56,330 nucleotides of DNA from Methanolinea sp. (GCA_029907345.1 JARYMB010000012.1:1-56330); one strand, 5' to 3'; shown: positions 8,790 through 17,554, counted from the first letter of the stretch. Made by a program: numbers and translations. The notes: a model not told the origin generated them from the letters alone.

Positions 8790-11700
8790 TTATTCTCCCT
8801 CCTGCCGCCAGGAACCCTTGGGCACGGTGATGACGAAGCGGGCCCCCTTCCCCGGCACGCCGTCCTCCCGGATGGTCATCCCGGTGATGGAGAGGATCTC
8901 GCGTGCCAGGAAAAGTCCCCACCCCGTATTCCTCCCGTATCCCCTCTCAAATATCATCTCTTTCTCCCCATCCGGGATGCCGGCGCCATCATCCCCGCAG
9001 GAGACAAGGAGGTTTTCCCCCTCTTCAGCGGTCGAGAAACGGATAGATGTCACCTTTCCCCCGTGCCGGACTGCATTGTCAATGAGGTTCGTTATGACTT
9101 TTGCCATCATGGAATCGGAAAATACGAGAAGCCCGCGGGGTATCTCGTTTTCAATCGTGAGGGACGGAGAAAGAAAATCCGCTTTCGCGACCTCGACGAG
9201 ATCATGGATATCCTGCCACTGGGGATCGCTGCCCCCGATTTGCTCATAATCTTTCGTAAACTGGATTGCTGCAAATATCCTGGCAGCCGCCCTGCGGACT
9301 TTTTCAAGGAGTGCCGCCCTTTCTGATGGTTCTTTTGAATCCTGCAGGAGATCGAGAAGCCCGGTGAGCACAAGGAGGTGATTACTGATATCGTGTCTTG
9401 TGACGCTGTTTAATAGTGCTATCTTCCTGCTTGCCTGCTGAAGCGCCCCTTCTGCACGTTTCCGCTCGGTGATGTCAAAGAGAACGATGAGAGTTGCAGG
9501 TTCTCCCTCGAACGTGATCGGTCTCCCGCTGACCCTCACTGTCCTCCGTGACCCGTCCTTGCCGATGACCTCGATATCGTAGTGTTCCGGCGGCTGCCCG
9601 GTCGCCCTCTTCCGAATAGTCTCAACGACCTGGGGATGGTATTCCGGGGGGATGAACTCGAGGACATGGCGGTTGATCACCTCTTCAGGGTTATATCCGA
9701 GTGTCCTGAAGGTTGCGGGGTTTGCGTACAAAATATGTCCTTCCCGGTGCACGATGACCTGTTCGGGGAGTTTTTCGAGGAGATCCCGGTATTTCTTTTC
9801 GCTCTCCCGGAACGCTTTCTCTGCCTTCTTTTGCTCGGTGATATCCTCGATAACCCCGTCAAAGTACTTGATGTTGCCCTTTTCATCCCGTACCGCGACT
9901 GCAGAGACACGCCCCCAGAACCGCTCCCCATTCTTTCTCTTAAGATGAAGCTCCCTGCCAAAAACGGAACCGGCCCGCACCAGCTCGTCGGAGAACGCGA
10001 GGCGTTCGGAGGGATCTTCGTACAGGTCTGATGCAGGATGGGTGAATAATTCATCGAGAGTCCCGAACCCGTGCAGGCGGGCAACATAGGGGTTTGCCAG
10101 GATGTACTCGCCCCGGGGACCGGGAGTGTTCCGGTAAAGACCGACCGGGAGGTTCCCGATGAAACTGTGAAGAATTTCCCTGCTCTCACGGAGCTCCTCC
10201 TCGATACGTTTCCGCTCGGTAATATCGAGGTGAGTCCCTGTCATGCGCACCGGTCTTCCCTCCCCGTCCCACTCTGTCACCTTTCCCCGGTCAAGAATCC
10301 AGACCCAGTGCCCGTCCTTGTGCCGCATCCGCACTTCGCACTCGTAGAAGGGAATCTCTTGGGCGAAATGCTTCCGGAGCAGGGAATTGGAAACCTCAAG
10401 GTCATCGGGATGCACAAGGCGGTTCCATGTCCCGATGCTCAGAGGTGCAAGTTCATCCAGCGTGTACCCTACGATCCCGGCCCACCTCTCGTTGCAGGAG
10501 AGTTCCCCGGTCTGCACCTTCCAGTCCCAGAGACCAGCCCCGGACCCCTCGATCGCGAGGGCGAGCTGCTCCTCGCTCCTGCGAAGCTCGTCCTCGGTCT
10601 TCTTCCGGACCGTGATATCGGTGATGAACCCTTCCAGATAGAGCAGGGTGCCTTCCTCCGAAAAGATCCCCCTCCCCCGTTCCCAGACCCAGCGGGTCTG
10701 GCCACTCCGGGTGGTGATGGGGTACTCGTACTCGAAGACCCGCTGCTCCGCGAGGTTTTTTTGCCAGAGGTTCCACAGGACATCCCGGTAATCGGGGTGG
10801 ATGATATCATTGAAGGCAAGCGTCGCATTACCGATGAAATCGGACGGCTCGTACCCTGTCACGTCGCGGCACCCGTCGCTGATATATTCCATCGTCCAGT
10901 TCCGGTCGTTCCTGCACCGGTAGGCAAAGCCCGGAAGGTTTGCGATCAGCGTGGAGAGGAACCTCCCCCTCTCCTCCATCTCCTTTTCCACGTCCTTCCA
11001 CTCGCTCACGTCCCGGATGGACTCGATGGCGCCGGCAACCTCTCCCCGCGAATTGTAGAGGGGGGAAGCGAGGAACCAGAGGTGGGCCCCCTTTCCCCCG
11101 TTGAGATGGGGGATGAAGATCTCCGAGATGAGGGTCTCCCCCTCCCTCCTGATGTACGGGTATTTTGCCTCGGTTCCGGGATCGGCCTTGAGTACGAGGT
11201 CGATGAGGATGGGGCGCCGTTCGTGGTAAAACGGGAGGGCATACTCGTAGTCACCCCTGCCAAGTATTTCGTCGGCAGGAATTCCCGTCATCTTCTCCAT
11301 TGCACGGTTCCATGCGATCACGGTACCATGAAGGTCGATGGCAAAGGTGGCATCCGGCAAAAAGTTGAGGATGTCTGCCTCGCGGCGTTCCATGTCACGG
11401 ATGCTTGACTCGATTCTTTTCTGGCGGACAACCTTCTGTATGACGTGGGCAAGCTCGGCAAACTGGGATGCGGGATCACCTCCCTTCTGGAGGTAAAAGT
11501 CGGCACCCTCGTTCAGGGCCTGGATGACAATATCTTCCCTGCCTTTCCCGGTGAATATGATGAAAGGAATATCATCCCCGTGCTTGCGAAGAACTCTGAG
11601 GAACCCGATCCCATCCATGACGGGCATCTGGTAATCACAGACGACAGCATCGTACGGCGGGTTGCACTGCATCTTTTTCAGTGCTTCGCCTGCAGACGTT

Positions 11701-11804
11701 GCCGTGTCCACGATAAACCTCTTCTTCTTCTCGAGGTACAGCCGGACTATATCGAGGAGTGCCGGTTCATCGTCAACGTACAGGATGCGATACAGGTTTG
11801 TCAT
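8790..11804 (-). CDS. Hybrid histidine kinase: REC plus five PAS domains
   Basis: A 1004-residue soluble kinase. An N-terminal receiver (residues 5-125, D57 in VVCDYQMP) is followed by five PAS domains (about 140-265, 280-405, 410-530, 535-660 and 665-785). The dimerisation region has an atypical H box, SVTRHDISNHLLVL, shared with the kinase at 20481-22376. The ATPase domain has the N box LIDNAVRHGG, DDGAGIP and TGWGLFL. The receiver at the N-terminus suggests it is itself controlled by a phosphorelay. A clear AGGAG site precedes the ATG. It lies 172 bp downstream of a REC-PAS gene in the same direction that shares similar receiver sequence. Confidence 0.9.
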   Translation of the reverse strand: MTNLYRILYVDDEPALLDIVRLYLEKKKRFIVDTATSAGEALKKMQCNPPYDAVVCDYQMPVMDGIGFLRVLRKHGDDIPFIIFTGKGREDIVIQALNEGADFYLQKGGDPASQFAELAHVIQKVVRQKRIESSIRDMERREADILNFLPDATFAIDLHGTVIAWNRAMEKMTGIPADEILGRGDYEYALPFYHERRPILIDLVLKADPGTEAKYPYIRREGETLISEIFIPHLNGGKGAHLWFLASPLYNSRGEVAGAIESIRDVSEWKDVEKEMEERGRFLSTLIANLPGFAYRCRNDRNWTMEYISDGCRDVTGYEPSDFIGNATLAFNDIIHPDYRDVLWNLWQKNLAEQRVFEYEYPITTRSGQTRWVWERGRGIFSEEGTLLYLEGFITDITVRKKTEDELRRSEEQLALAIEGSGAGLWDWKVQTGELSCNERWAGIVGYTLDELAPLSIGTWNRLVHPDDLEVSNSLLRKHFAQEIPFYECEVRMRHKDGHWVWILDRGKVTEWDGEGRPVRMTGTHLDITERKRIEEELRESREILHSFIGNLPVGLYRNTPGPRGEYILANPYVARLHGFGTLDELFTHPASDLYEDPSERLAFSDELVRAGSVFGRELHLKRKNGERFWGRVSAVAVRDEKGNIKYFDGVIEDITEQKKAEKAFRESEKKYRDLLEKLPEQVIVHREGHILYANPATFRTLGYNPEEVINRHVLEFIPPEYHPQVVETIRKRATGQPPEHYDIEVIGKDGSRRTVRVSGRPITFEGEPATLIVLFDITERKRAEGALQQASRKIALLNSVTRHDISNHLLVLTGLLDLLQDSKEPSERAALLEKVRRAAARIFAAIQFTKDYEQIGGSDPQWQDIHDLVEVAKADFLSPSLTIENEIPRGLLVFSDSMMAKVITNLIDNAVRHGGKVTSIRFSTAEEGENLLVSCGDDGAGIPDGEKEMIFERGYGRNTGWGLFLAREILSITGMTIREDGVPGKGARFVITVPKGSWRQEGE

Positions 11805-11976
11805 TGCTCCTGATCCCGGTTTTCATACACGGAAGGGAATGGATGAAGAAAGATAGGATCAACAGGAGAAAAACTCATCTCTCATGGACCACTGGAAAAT
11901 AGCGGTGCCTGAAATGGATGGATGAACGGGCATGGAAAAAAGGTCAGCTTGACCGGTGAAGGAACAGTCATTTCCG

Positions 11977-12858
11977 TCAGCGGGTATCACTCCCGGCAAG
12001 CCTCCCAAGAAGGTTTTTCTTCTCTTCCTCTGACCTCTCCAGCCGGGCGGCCTGGTCTTCCACCGTCTGCTCGAGGGCGACGTTTCGCTGACGGATATTA
12101 TTTTCCCGCAGCTTCCGCCCGGTGATGTCTGCCAGGAGGGCGAGGGTTGCCGTCCGGCGGTTCCAGAGGATCAGGACTGCCGATGCCTGGACCCAGGTGA
12201 CAAGCCCCGCTTTTCCCACCACGCGGAAATCATAGGTCTTGGGGACCTTCTCTCCCCCCTGCCTCCGGCGGTACCGTTCGGTCACGAGCGGGATGTCCCC
12301 GGGATGGACGAAGAGGGCGAAGTTCTTTCCTGTCACCTCACCGGAAGTGGCCTCTACCATTTCCAGGGCCCGTGGATTGGCATACCGGAGGAGTTCATCC
12401 TGCACGACCACGATCCCCTCGGTCGCGTTCTCGACGACGGAACGGTATCTCTCTTCGCTCTCCCGGAGTGCAGACTCAGCCTCGTGGATCCGTACCGCCT
12501 GCACGATCTTGTGCTCCAGTTCCCGGAACTGTGCTTTCAGGTCTCCCCCTTTCTGGACGTAAAAGTCAGCACCACTGTCATACGCCTGGATAACGACCTC
12601 TTCGCGGCCCCTGCCGGTAAAAATGATGAAGGGTGTTGTGTTCCCGGACCCCCGGAGCATCTTCAGGAACTCGATGCCGTCAGTCCGGGGCATCTGGTAG
12701 TCCGAGACGATGACATCGTAGGTTCGGTCCTCCATCATCGCGAGGGCATTTTCTGCAGAACTTGCAGTCTCGATCGCGATCTCGCCGGACCTCTCGACCA
12801 TGCGCTTCGTTATCTCGAGGAAATCGAGGTCGTCATCAACGTAGAGGATATCGATCAC
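11977..12858 (-). CDS. REC-PAS response regulator
   Basis: A protein of 293 residues if the GTG at 12858 is the start. That GTG has a GGAG site about 8 nt upstream and begins exactly at the receiver domain (VIDILYVDDD), whereas the frame open to 13029 adds 57 residues with no family counterpart. The receiver (acceptor D53 in VIVSDYQMP, conserved Lys in YVQKGGD) is followed by one PAS domain (about 140-260) and a C-terminal coiled coil rich in Glu and Arg. No kinase or DNA-binding domain is present. It resembles the N-terminal part of the neighbouring hybrid kinase and may act upstream of it. Confidence 0.8.
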   Translation of the reverse strand: MIDILYVDDDLDFLEITKRMVERSGEIAIETASSAENALAMMEDRTYDVIVSDYQMPRTDGIEFLKMLRGSGNTTPFIIFTGRGREEVVIQAYDSGADFYVQKGGDLKAQFRELEHKIVQAVRIHEAESALRESEERYRSVVENATEGIVVVQDELLRYANPRALEMVEATSGEVTGKNFALFVHPGDIPLVTERYRRRQGGEKVPKTYDFRVVGKAGLVTWVQASAVLILWNRRTATLALLADITGRKLRENNIRQRNVALEQTVEDQAARLERSEEEKKNLLGRLAGSDTR

Positions 12859-13056
12859 GGAGAGCTCCGAGGAAGGGGAGGGGAGGTGAATGAGGAAAGA
12901 GTGCCCTTTCCCGCTATTAATACCTGCCGCTATTCCGGGAACCATGGGATGATCACGGCATCGGGAGAAATGGTTTTTGGGGAAAAAGGGTATCGTGCCA
13001 TCCCCCGGTTGTTCCACTGGATGATGCACCCCGTCACTCCCGCCGCGGGAACAATT

Positions 13057-13080
13057 CGGGAAAAGGGGGGGCTTTTCCCG
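13057..13080 (-). terminator. Strong hairpin terminator
   Basis: A perfect 9-bp stem (CGGGAAAAG at 13057-13065, CTTTTCCCG at 13072-13080) with a six-base loop lies 14 bp beyond the stop of the small membrane protein gene at 13095. No long T tract follows on the minus strand, so it may act in 3'-end formation or mRNA protection rather than by the intrinsic T-run mechanism. Confidence 0.5.
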
Positions 13081-13094
13081 CTCTCTGTCGCTGT

Positions 13095-13472
13095 TCAGGC
13101 CTTGCCGAAGTACTTCTTGACGTTCTCCCTGAAGAGGTACCAGAGGATGATGACGGAGATGATTATCCCGATAAGAGCGCTGGCTCCTGACTGGACAAGG
13201 TTAATGATTCCCATGATAAGGCCGATGATCGTGAAGATGACCCCGATTGTCCAGACCCATCCCCATGCCTTGAAGCAGCCGATGCCAAGGATGATATCGA
13301 TTATCCCGATAATCACGAGTACAAAGCCGATAACCAGTCCGAAAGCAGCTCCGAGGGGACCCGCGATAACGCCACCCAGAACGGCGATCCCCAATCCTCC
13401 AAGGAGTGCAAGAATTCCGCCGATGATCCAGAGGATACCGATGATGGTGACACCAAGTGGTCTTTCTGCCAT
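13095..13472 (-). CDS. Small four-helix membrane protein, function unknown
   Basis: A protein of about 125 residues made almost entirely of four hydrophobic segments (GVTIIGILWIIGGILALLGG, FGLVIGFVLVIIGIIDIILG, WTIGVIFTIIGLIMGIINLV, IGIIISVIILWYLF) with a basic C-terminal tail. It resembles the small membrane proteins of unknown function common in methanogens; no catalytic residues are visible. The start is taken at ATG 13472 rather than 13487. A TATA-like AAACTTTTATTG at 13496-13507 predicts transcription starting within a few bases of 13472, which suggests a leaderless message. Confidence 0.75.
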   Translation of the reverse strand: MAERPLGVTIIGILWIIGGILALLGGLGIAVLGGVIAGPLGAAFGLVIGFVLVIIGIIDIILGIGCFKAWGWVWTIGVIFTIIGLIMGIINLVQSGASALIGIIISVIILWYLFRENVKKYFGKA

Positions 13473-13495
13473 GGACGAGTCTGGCATATGTCAGG

Positions 13496-13507
13496 CAATA
13501 AAAGTTT
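13496..13507 (-). promoter_or_regulatory. TATA box for small membrane protein
   Basis: AAACTTTTATTG read on the minus strand. The expected start about 25 bases downstream falls at roughly 13474, next to the ATG at 13472. Confidence 0.4.
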
Positions 13508-13521
13508 GGTATTCTTCCGCT

Positions 13522-15258
13522 TTACCGCGCTGTGACGAACGAGACCGTGCAGGTGATCCGGTCCCCGTCACGGGCTGCCGAGAACTCTCCCCCGCAGAGG
13601 TGAAACCTCCGTTCGTGTCTCCGGATAAGACGGGGGGACAATATCTCTTCTTTACCCGGACAACCTGCCTCGATGACCAGTTCTATCGCAGTCCCCCTCC
13701 GGCGGACGCCAAGGCGTGCGTCCCGGCACCCTGCTGCCTCGAGGTCCTCGAGAAGGGCCATCAGGCTGTCGGAGAGCCGGAACCTGTCGCTTGCAACCGG
13801 GGGGAGGTCGACGTTTTCCCGGTCGAGGGCGAGGGAGAGCCCGGGAACAGGGGGAAGGAAGGCGAGCCGGGCAACGAGGGCTTTCCGGAACGCTTCCGCG
13901 TCATCCGCGGCAGCGATGATCTCTTCGTCCGGAACCGGCGGGCAGTGGGCGGTGGTGACGAGGGATTCAAGGAGGGCCCACAGGTCCACCTGGTCGGGGG
14001 TCTGGTCCCGGGGTATGTCGCGGGCTGTGGCGAGGAATTCGTCAAGGAGCCTCTCGGCCCTCCAGATGGTGGAATGGTCAACAACACAGGAGAGTTCCTC
14101 GCAGGAGATGGACCTCCGGAGTTTCCGCAGAACCTGGACTGCCTTGGGGACAAGCTGGACTTCGACTCTCTTCCCCGCACGGACATCGGCGCAGAACTGC
14201 TGGAAATCGCAGAGGACAGTGTCGGTCGCGGTGATGTCCATGACTTCCCGGAACTTTTCTGCCTCTGCTTCCTCGCCGAGGGATTCGAGGAGGAACGAGA
14301 GTGCGAGGATCCGTCCCCCGATGATGGAAAAGAGTCTCTCTGCCTCGTCGAGGATATCGAGGGCATGGTCCCGGGCCTCCTCGAGTCGGGAGAGATCAAA
14401 GGAATGGATGTCCCGGAGGGAGCAAACCTCTTTTTCAAGCTTGAGCAGGGCCTTGACCATGGCAGGGTTCCCGAGCGGATCGCCGTGGCCGGGATACCAG
14501 ACGGTGACCTCCCCTGTATCCCCGATAGCCCGGAGCGTGCGGATAGAAGAGAGCAGGTCGTCACGGGAAAAACCCCTGATGCCTGCAACGCCGGGTGTCG
14601 TTGCGAAGAGGATATCCCCGCAGAAGAGGACGGCCCCGATGCGGATGCAGATGCTGTCCGGCGTATGCCCCGGCGTTGGATAAACCAGGACGCGTGTCCC
14701 CGAGGGAAACGTGACCTGCTGCGAGGCGGGGTGGAAAGCCCCCTGCCCGCCGGGCACGTCCATCCCAAGAGAGACAGGACCGAGGCCGGGGACAGGAAGC
14801 GTCCTCTCCCCGCCTTTCTCCCGGTCAGCCCTGCACAGGAGGGGGATATGGACGGCGTGGGGTCTCAATTCCTTCCTGAACATCTCCCCGAGTGTCAGGT
14901 GCACGTCTCCGGTTGCGATCGCAGCTGCCCCCACTTCCTGGACAGCAACGAAAAGGTTGAGGGTGTCGAGCGGTGACCCGGCAAGGAGGGGGTAGCAGTG
15001 ATCCACGTGGCAGTGCGTGATAAAGAGGATGACGGGGCGAAAAGATCCGCCCGGGACTTCCCTGACGAGTCGGACGACATCTTCGAGTTGCCGCTCCTTT
15101 GTCCCGGAATCGACCATGATAAACTCGCTTCCGGTATCGACCAGGCACAGGTTGGAACTGGTGCAGTCAGGCTTTCCAAAAAAGGGATAGATACGCATTC
15201 CCTCTGCCCCGGGCAGGGGCTGCCACCGGTTGGGAAGAAGGGGTGGTGCAGGTCGCAT
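13522..15258 (-). CDS. Metallo-beta-lactamase-fold protein with kinase-like C-terminal region
   Basis: A 578-residue protein. Residues about 20-280 are a metallo-beta-lactamase fold with the metal-binding motif THCHVDH (H82, H84, D86, H87), later HTPDSI, the GD of FCGDILF and a GHGDP motif. A helical region (about 300-365, LFSIIGGRILALSFLLESL) resembles a kinase dimerisation hairpin without a phospho-accepting His. The last 200 residues resemble a worn ATPase domain (ERLLDEFLATAR, VDLWALLESLV, LMALLEDLEAAG, then LCGGEFSAARDGDRITCTV) that lacks the N box and DxGxG. The kinase-like reading is inference. The gene is divergent from the STAS-PP2C-kinase cluster, 119 bp away. Confidence 0.75.
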   Translation of the reverse strand: MRPAPPLLPNRWQPLPGAEGMRIYPFFGKPDCTSSNLCLVDTGSEFIMVDSGTKERQLEDVVRLVREVPGGSFRPVILFITHCHVDHCYPLLAGSPLDTLNLFVAVQEVGAAAIATGDVHLTLGEMFRKELRPHAVHIPLLCRADREKGGERTLPVPGLGPVSLGMDVPGGQGAFHPASQQVTFPSGTRVLVYPTPGHTPDSICIRIGAVLFCGDILFATTPGVAGIRGFSRDDLLSSIRTLRAIGDTGEVTVWYPGHGDPLGNPAMVKALLKLEKEVCSLRDIHSFDLSRLEEARDHALDILDEAERLFSIIGGRILALSFLLESLGEEAEAEKFREVMDITATDTVLCDFQQFCADVRAGKRVEVQLVPKAVQVLRKLRRSISCEELSCVVDHSTIWRAERLLDEFLATARDIPRDQTPDQVDLWALLESLVTTAHCPPVPDEEIIAAADDAEAFRKALVARLAFLPPVPGLSLALDRENVDLPPVASDRFRLSDSLMALLEDLEAAGCRDARLGVRRRGTAIELVIEAGCPGKEEILSPRLIRRHERRFHLCGGEFSAARDGDRITCTVSFVTAR

Positions 15259-15360
15259 AAGGAAATCATGGGAAAGTGTGTATTCATCGGCAAAAACGAC
15301 ACCGATTTTCCATCCGGATACCGGCAGCGGGATGGGGAGGGCAAGAATAATGTCATAATG

Positions 15361-15376
15361 GGAGTACCAATACTCC
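15361..15376 (+). promoter_or_regulatory. Stem-loop covering the STAS gene ribosome binding site
   Basis: GGAGTA at 15361-15366 pairs perfectly with TACTCC at 15371-15376 around the loop CCAA, one base before the ATG of the STAS gene at 15378. The left arm contains the only GGAG near the start, so folding would hide it. It could equally be a DNA operator in a short-leader promoter. Confidence 0.5.
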
Positions 15377-15377
15377 T

Positions 15378-15731
15378 ATGGTAAGTGCTCCCTTCCAGGT
15401 CTCGACGAAACAGGACCGCGGTGTCGATATCATCCTTTTTTCCGGGCGGATGGATGCCAACTCAAGTCCGGAGGGAGAGAATGCAATCCAGTCACTGATC
15501 CGGTCGGGCCGGACGAAGATCGTCGTCAACGTATCCGGCCTCTCGTACATCAGCAGCTCGGGCCTCCGCGTCCTCCTCGCCGGGTTAAAACAGGTACGGC
15601 AGGCGGGGGGCGACCTCCGGCTCTCCTGCCTCCAGCCCCAGGTCCGTGACGTGATCACGATGACCGGGTTCAACCGTATCTTTACCATATTCGAGAAGGA
15701 GGACGAGGCCGTCGGGAGCTTCTCCTCCTGA
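15378..15731 (+). CDS. STAS-domain anti-sigma-factor antagonist homologue (RsbV/SpoIIAA type)
   Basis: A 117-residue single STAS domain. The segment IVVNVSGLSYISSSGLRVLL matches the core of RsbV and SpoIIAA, where a Ser just before the GL is phosphorylated by the partner kinase. Here there are three serines (S59-S61); the Asp usually found before the phospho-Ser is itself Ser. In bacteria this protein binds the RsbW-type kinase when dephosphorylated. Genes for the matching phosphatase and kinase follow directly (24-bp gap, then a 4-bp overlap), so a working switch is likely. What the kinase holds in its other state is unknown here. Confidence 0.9.
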   Translation: MVSAPFQVSTKQDRGVDIILFSGRMDANSSPEGENAIQSLIRSGRTKIVVNVSGLSYISSSGLRVLLAGLKQVRQAGGDLRLSCLQPQVRDVITMTGFNRIFTIFEKEDEAVGSFSS

Positions 15732-15755
15732 AGGGAAGAGTGCAGGAACATACGA

Positions 15756-17144
15756 ATGGACATCCCCACCGGGTTACTCACTGAATATGCAAAGATAATC
15801 CACGTCCTCTTCACGCTCGTCTGCGTCCTTTCCGTTATCGCCTACCTCCTCTCGCGGACGCCAACCTTCCGCGACGTGGTCGCCGGGAAACTGACGTGGA
15901 AGCACCAGGCGTTCCTCGTCCTCGTGTTCGGGGCCCTCTCGATCTACGGCACCTGGGGGACCATCGAGATCATGGGTGCTCCCGTCAACGTGCGGGACCT
16001 CGGGCCCATGGTCGCGGGTCTCCTCGGCGGGCCTGTCGCCGGTTTGGGAGCCGGCCTCGTGGGAGCCCTCTACAGGTCAGGAATGGGTGGGTTCACGGTT
16101 GTTCCCTGCTGCCTCGCGACGGTGACTGCAGGCCTCCTCGGCGGTTTTCTCTGGCTCTCCAACGGCAGGAAGTTTATCGGCATGGGAAAGGCAGTCCTGT
16201 TCGCGGGCGGAATGGAAGTCCTGCACATGGGCCTCGTCCTCTTCATGGCAGAACCCCGTTCCATGGCAGAGAGCCTCGTCGCCCAGATAGGCATCCCCAT
16301 GGTCCTTGCCAACGCCGGCGGGATGTTCATCTTCGCCTTCATCATATCCAATCTCGCAACCGAGCAGAAAACGAAGGGAGAGCGGGACACGTTCCACGCC
16401 GAACTCGAGAGGAAGAATGCGGAACTGGCAGTCGCACGCCAGATCCAGGAGAGTTTTCTCCCCGAATCGATCCCCCGGATCGGGGGGTTCGACCTGGCTG
16501 CCCGGAGCATACCCGCAAAGGAGGTCGGCGGCGACTTCTACGACATCATCGTCCAGGGCCCCGGCGAACCATTCGGCCTCATCATCGCTGACGTATCGGG
16601 CAAGGGAGTCCCTGCCGCCCTCTTCATGGCGCTTTCCCGGACGGTGACGCGGGCGAACGCGATGTGGCACAGATCCCCCCTGCAGTGCATCAGCGATGCG
16701 AACAGGATGATCTCTGCCGACGCCCGTTACGGGATGTTTGTCACCCTCTGCTACGGCGTGGTCGACCCTGCATCGCGAACCTTCGGTTATGTCAATGCAG
16801 GCCACAACCCTCCCCTCCTCGTCAGGGCGGACGGGACGCGGTCGGATCTCGGCATCACGGGGCCGGCACTCGGCGCCATCGGGGATGCTGAATACACGGA
16901 CGCGCACGTTACCCTCTCCCCGGGCGATATTCTCGTCTTCTATACCGACGGGGTCACCGAGGCCGTCAATGCGCAGGACGAGGCGTTCGGAGCCGGGCAG
17001 CTTGCAGACGTGGTCGTGGATTCCCGGGAACGGACGGCCCGGGATATCCTCGACGCTGTCATGGAAAGTGTCGCCCGGCACGCCCGCGGCATGCCCCAGT
17101 TCGATGATATCACACTCCTCGTCCTGAAGGTCGGATTGCCATGA
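15756..17144 (+). CDS. Membrane SpoIIE/RsbU-type PP2C phosphatase
   Basis: A 462-residue protein. The N-terminal half has about six hydrophobic segments with the 5TMR-LYT pattern (GAPVNVRDLGPMVAGLLGG, GALYRSGMGG), a sensory domain known from LytS-like proteins. A short coiled coil (about 210-235) leads to a SpoIIE-type PP2C domain with all metal and core motifs: VGGDFYD, IADVSGKGVPAALFM, YVNAGHNPP, VFYTDGVTEA and FDDITLLVL. In bacteria such enzymes dephosphorylate the STAS antagonist. The membrane domain suggests that an external or membrane signal controls the switch. The stop overlaps the next gene's ATG (ATGA). Confidence 0.93.
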   Translation: MDIPTGLLTEYAKIIHVLFTLVCVLSVIAYLLSRTPTFRDVVAGKLTWKHQAFLVLVFGALSIYGTWGTIEIMGAPVNVRDLGPMVAGLLGGPVAGLGAGLVGALYRSGMGGFTVVPCCLATVTAGLLGGFLWLSNGRKFIGMGKAVLFAGGMEVLHMGLVLFMAEPRSMAESLVAQIGIPMVLANAGGMFIFAFIISNLATEQKTKGERDTFHAELERKNAELAVARQIQESFLPESIPRIGGFDLAARSIPAKEVGGDFYDIIVQGPGEPFGLIIADVSGKGVPAALFMALSRTVTRANAMWHRSPLQCISDANRMISADARYGMFVTLCYGVVDPASRTFGYVNAGHNPPLLVRADGTRSDLGITGPALGAIGDAEYTDAHVTLSPGDILVFYTDGVTEAVNAQDEAFGAGQLADVVVDSRERTARDILDAVMESVARHARGMPQFDDITLLVLKVGLP

Positions 17145-17554
17145 CCGGCTGGTCCCACCTCACAATCCGGGCGGACCGCCGGAACCTCGGGGAGGTTTTT
17201 GGTTTCCTCCGGCAGGTCCTCGGAGAGGCCGGGATCCATGAACGCCTCCTCCCCGATCTGGAACTTGCCGTGGAGGAGGCGGTTGTCAACATCATGGCCC
17301 ATGCCTACCCCGGCGGCGAGGGGGATCTCGTCCTCGGTGTGCTGACCGGGCCCGACCACGTCACCATCGAGATCCGGGACAGGGGAGTCCCGTTCAACCC
17401 CCTTCTCGTGCCGGAGCCTGATACCTCTGCGCCCCTCTGGGAGAGGGAGATCGGGGGCCTCGGCGTCCACCTCATCCGGTCGCTGATGGACGAGGTCTCC
17501 TACGAGTTCCGGGACGGGGAAAACATCCTCACGCTCCGGAAACGGCGGGATTGA
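17141..17554 (+). CDS. RsbW-type serine kinase (HATPase_c_2)
   Basis: A 137-residue single ATPase domain. Visible motifs are the N box ELAVEEAVVN (E46 and N50), IRDRGVPFNP and the GGLGVHLIRSLMDEV lid. This is the fold of RsbW and SpoIIAB, which phosphorylate the STAS antagonist and, in bacteria, bind a sigma factor. Archaea use TFB and TBP rather than sigma factors, so the target must differ. The start overlaps the phosphatase stop by 4 bp, indicating a STAS-phosphatase-kinase operon. Confidence 0.92.
   Translation: MTGWSHLTIRADRRNLGEVFGFLRQVLGEAGIHERLLPDLELAVEEAVVNIMAHAYPGGEGDLVLGVLTGPDHVTIEIRDRGVPFNPLLVPEPDTSAPLWEREIGGLGVHLIRSLMDEVSYEFRDGENILTLRKRRD

Noticed and set aside
10071-11408. A 445-codon open frame on the plus strand
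   Set aside because: It is antisense to the five-PAS kinase and Pro-rich throughout; no family resemblance and no ribosome binding site.
12859-13029. 57-residue N-terminal extension of the REC-PAS protein
   Set aside because: The extension precedes the receiver fold and matches nothing, while GTG 12858 has a GGAG site at a good distance.
12304-14976. An 890-codon open frame on the plus strand
   Set aside because: It lies antisense to the metallo-beta-lactamase and receiver genes, crosses an intergenic hairpin, and its translation has no domain, only shadow composition typical of GC-rich DNA.
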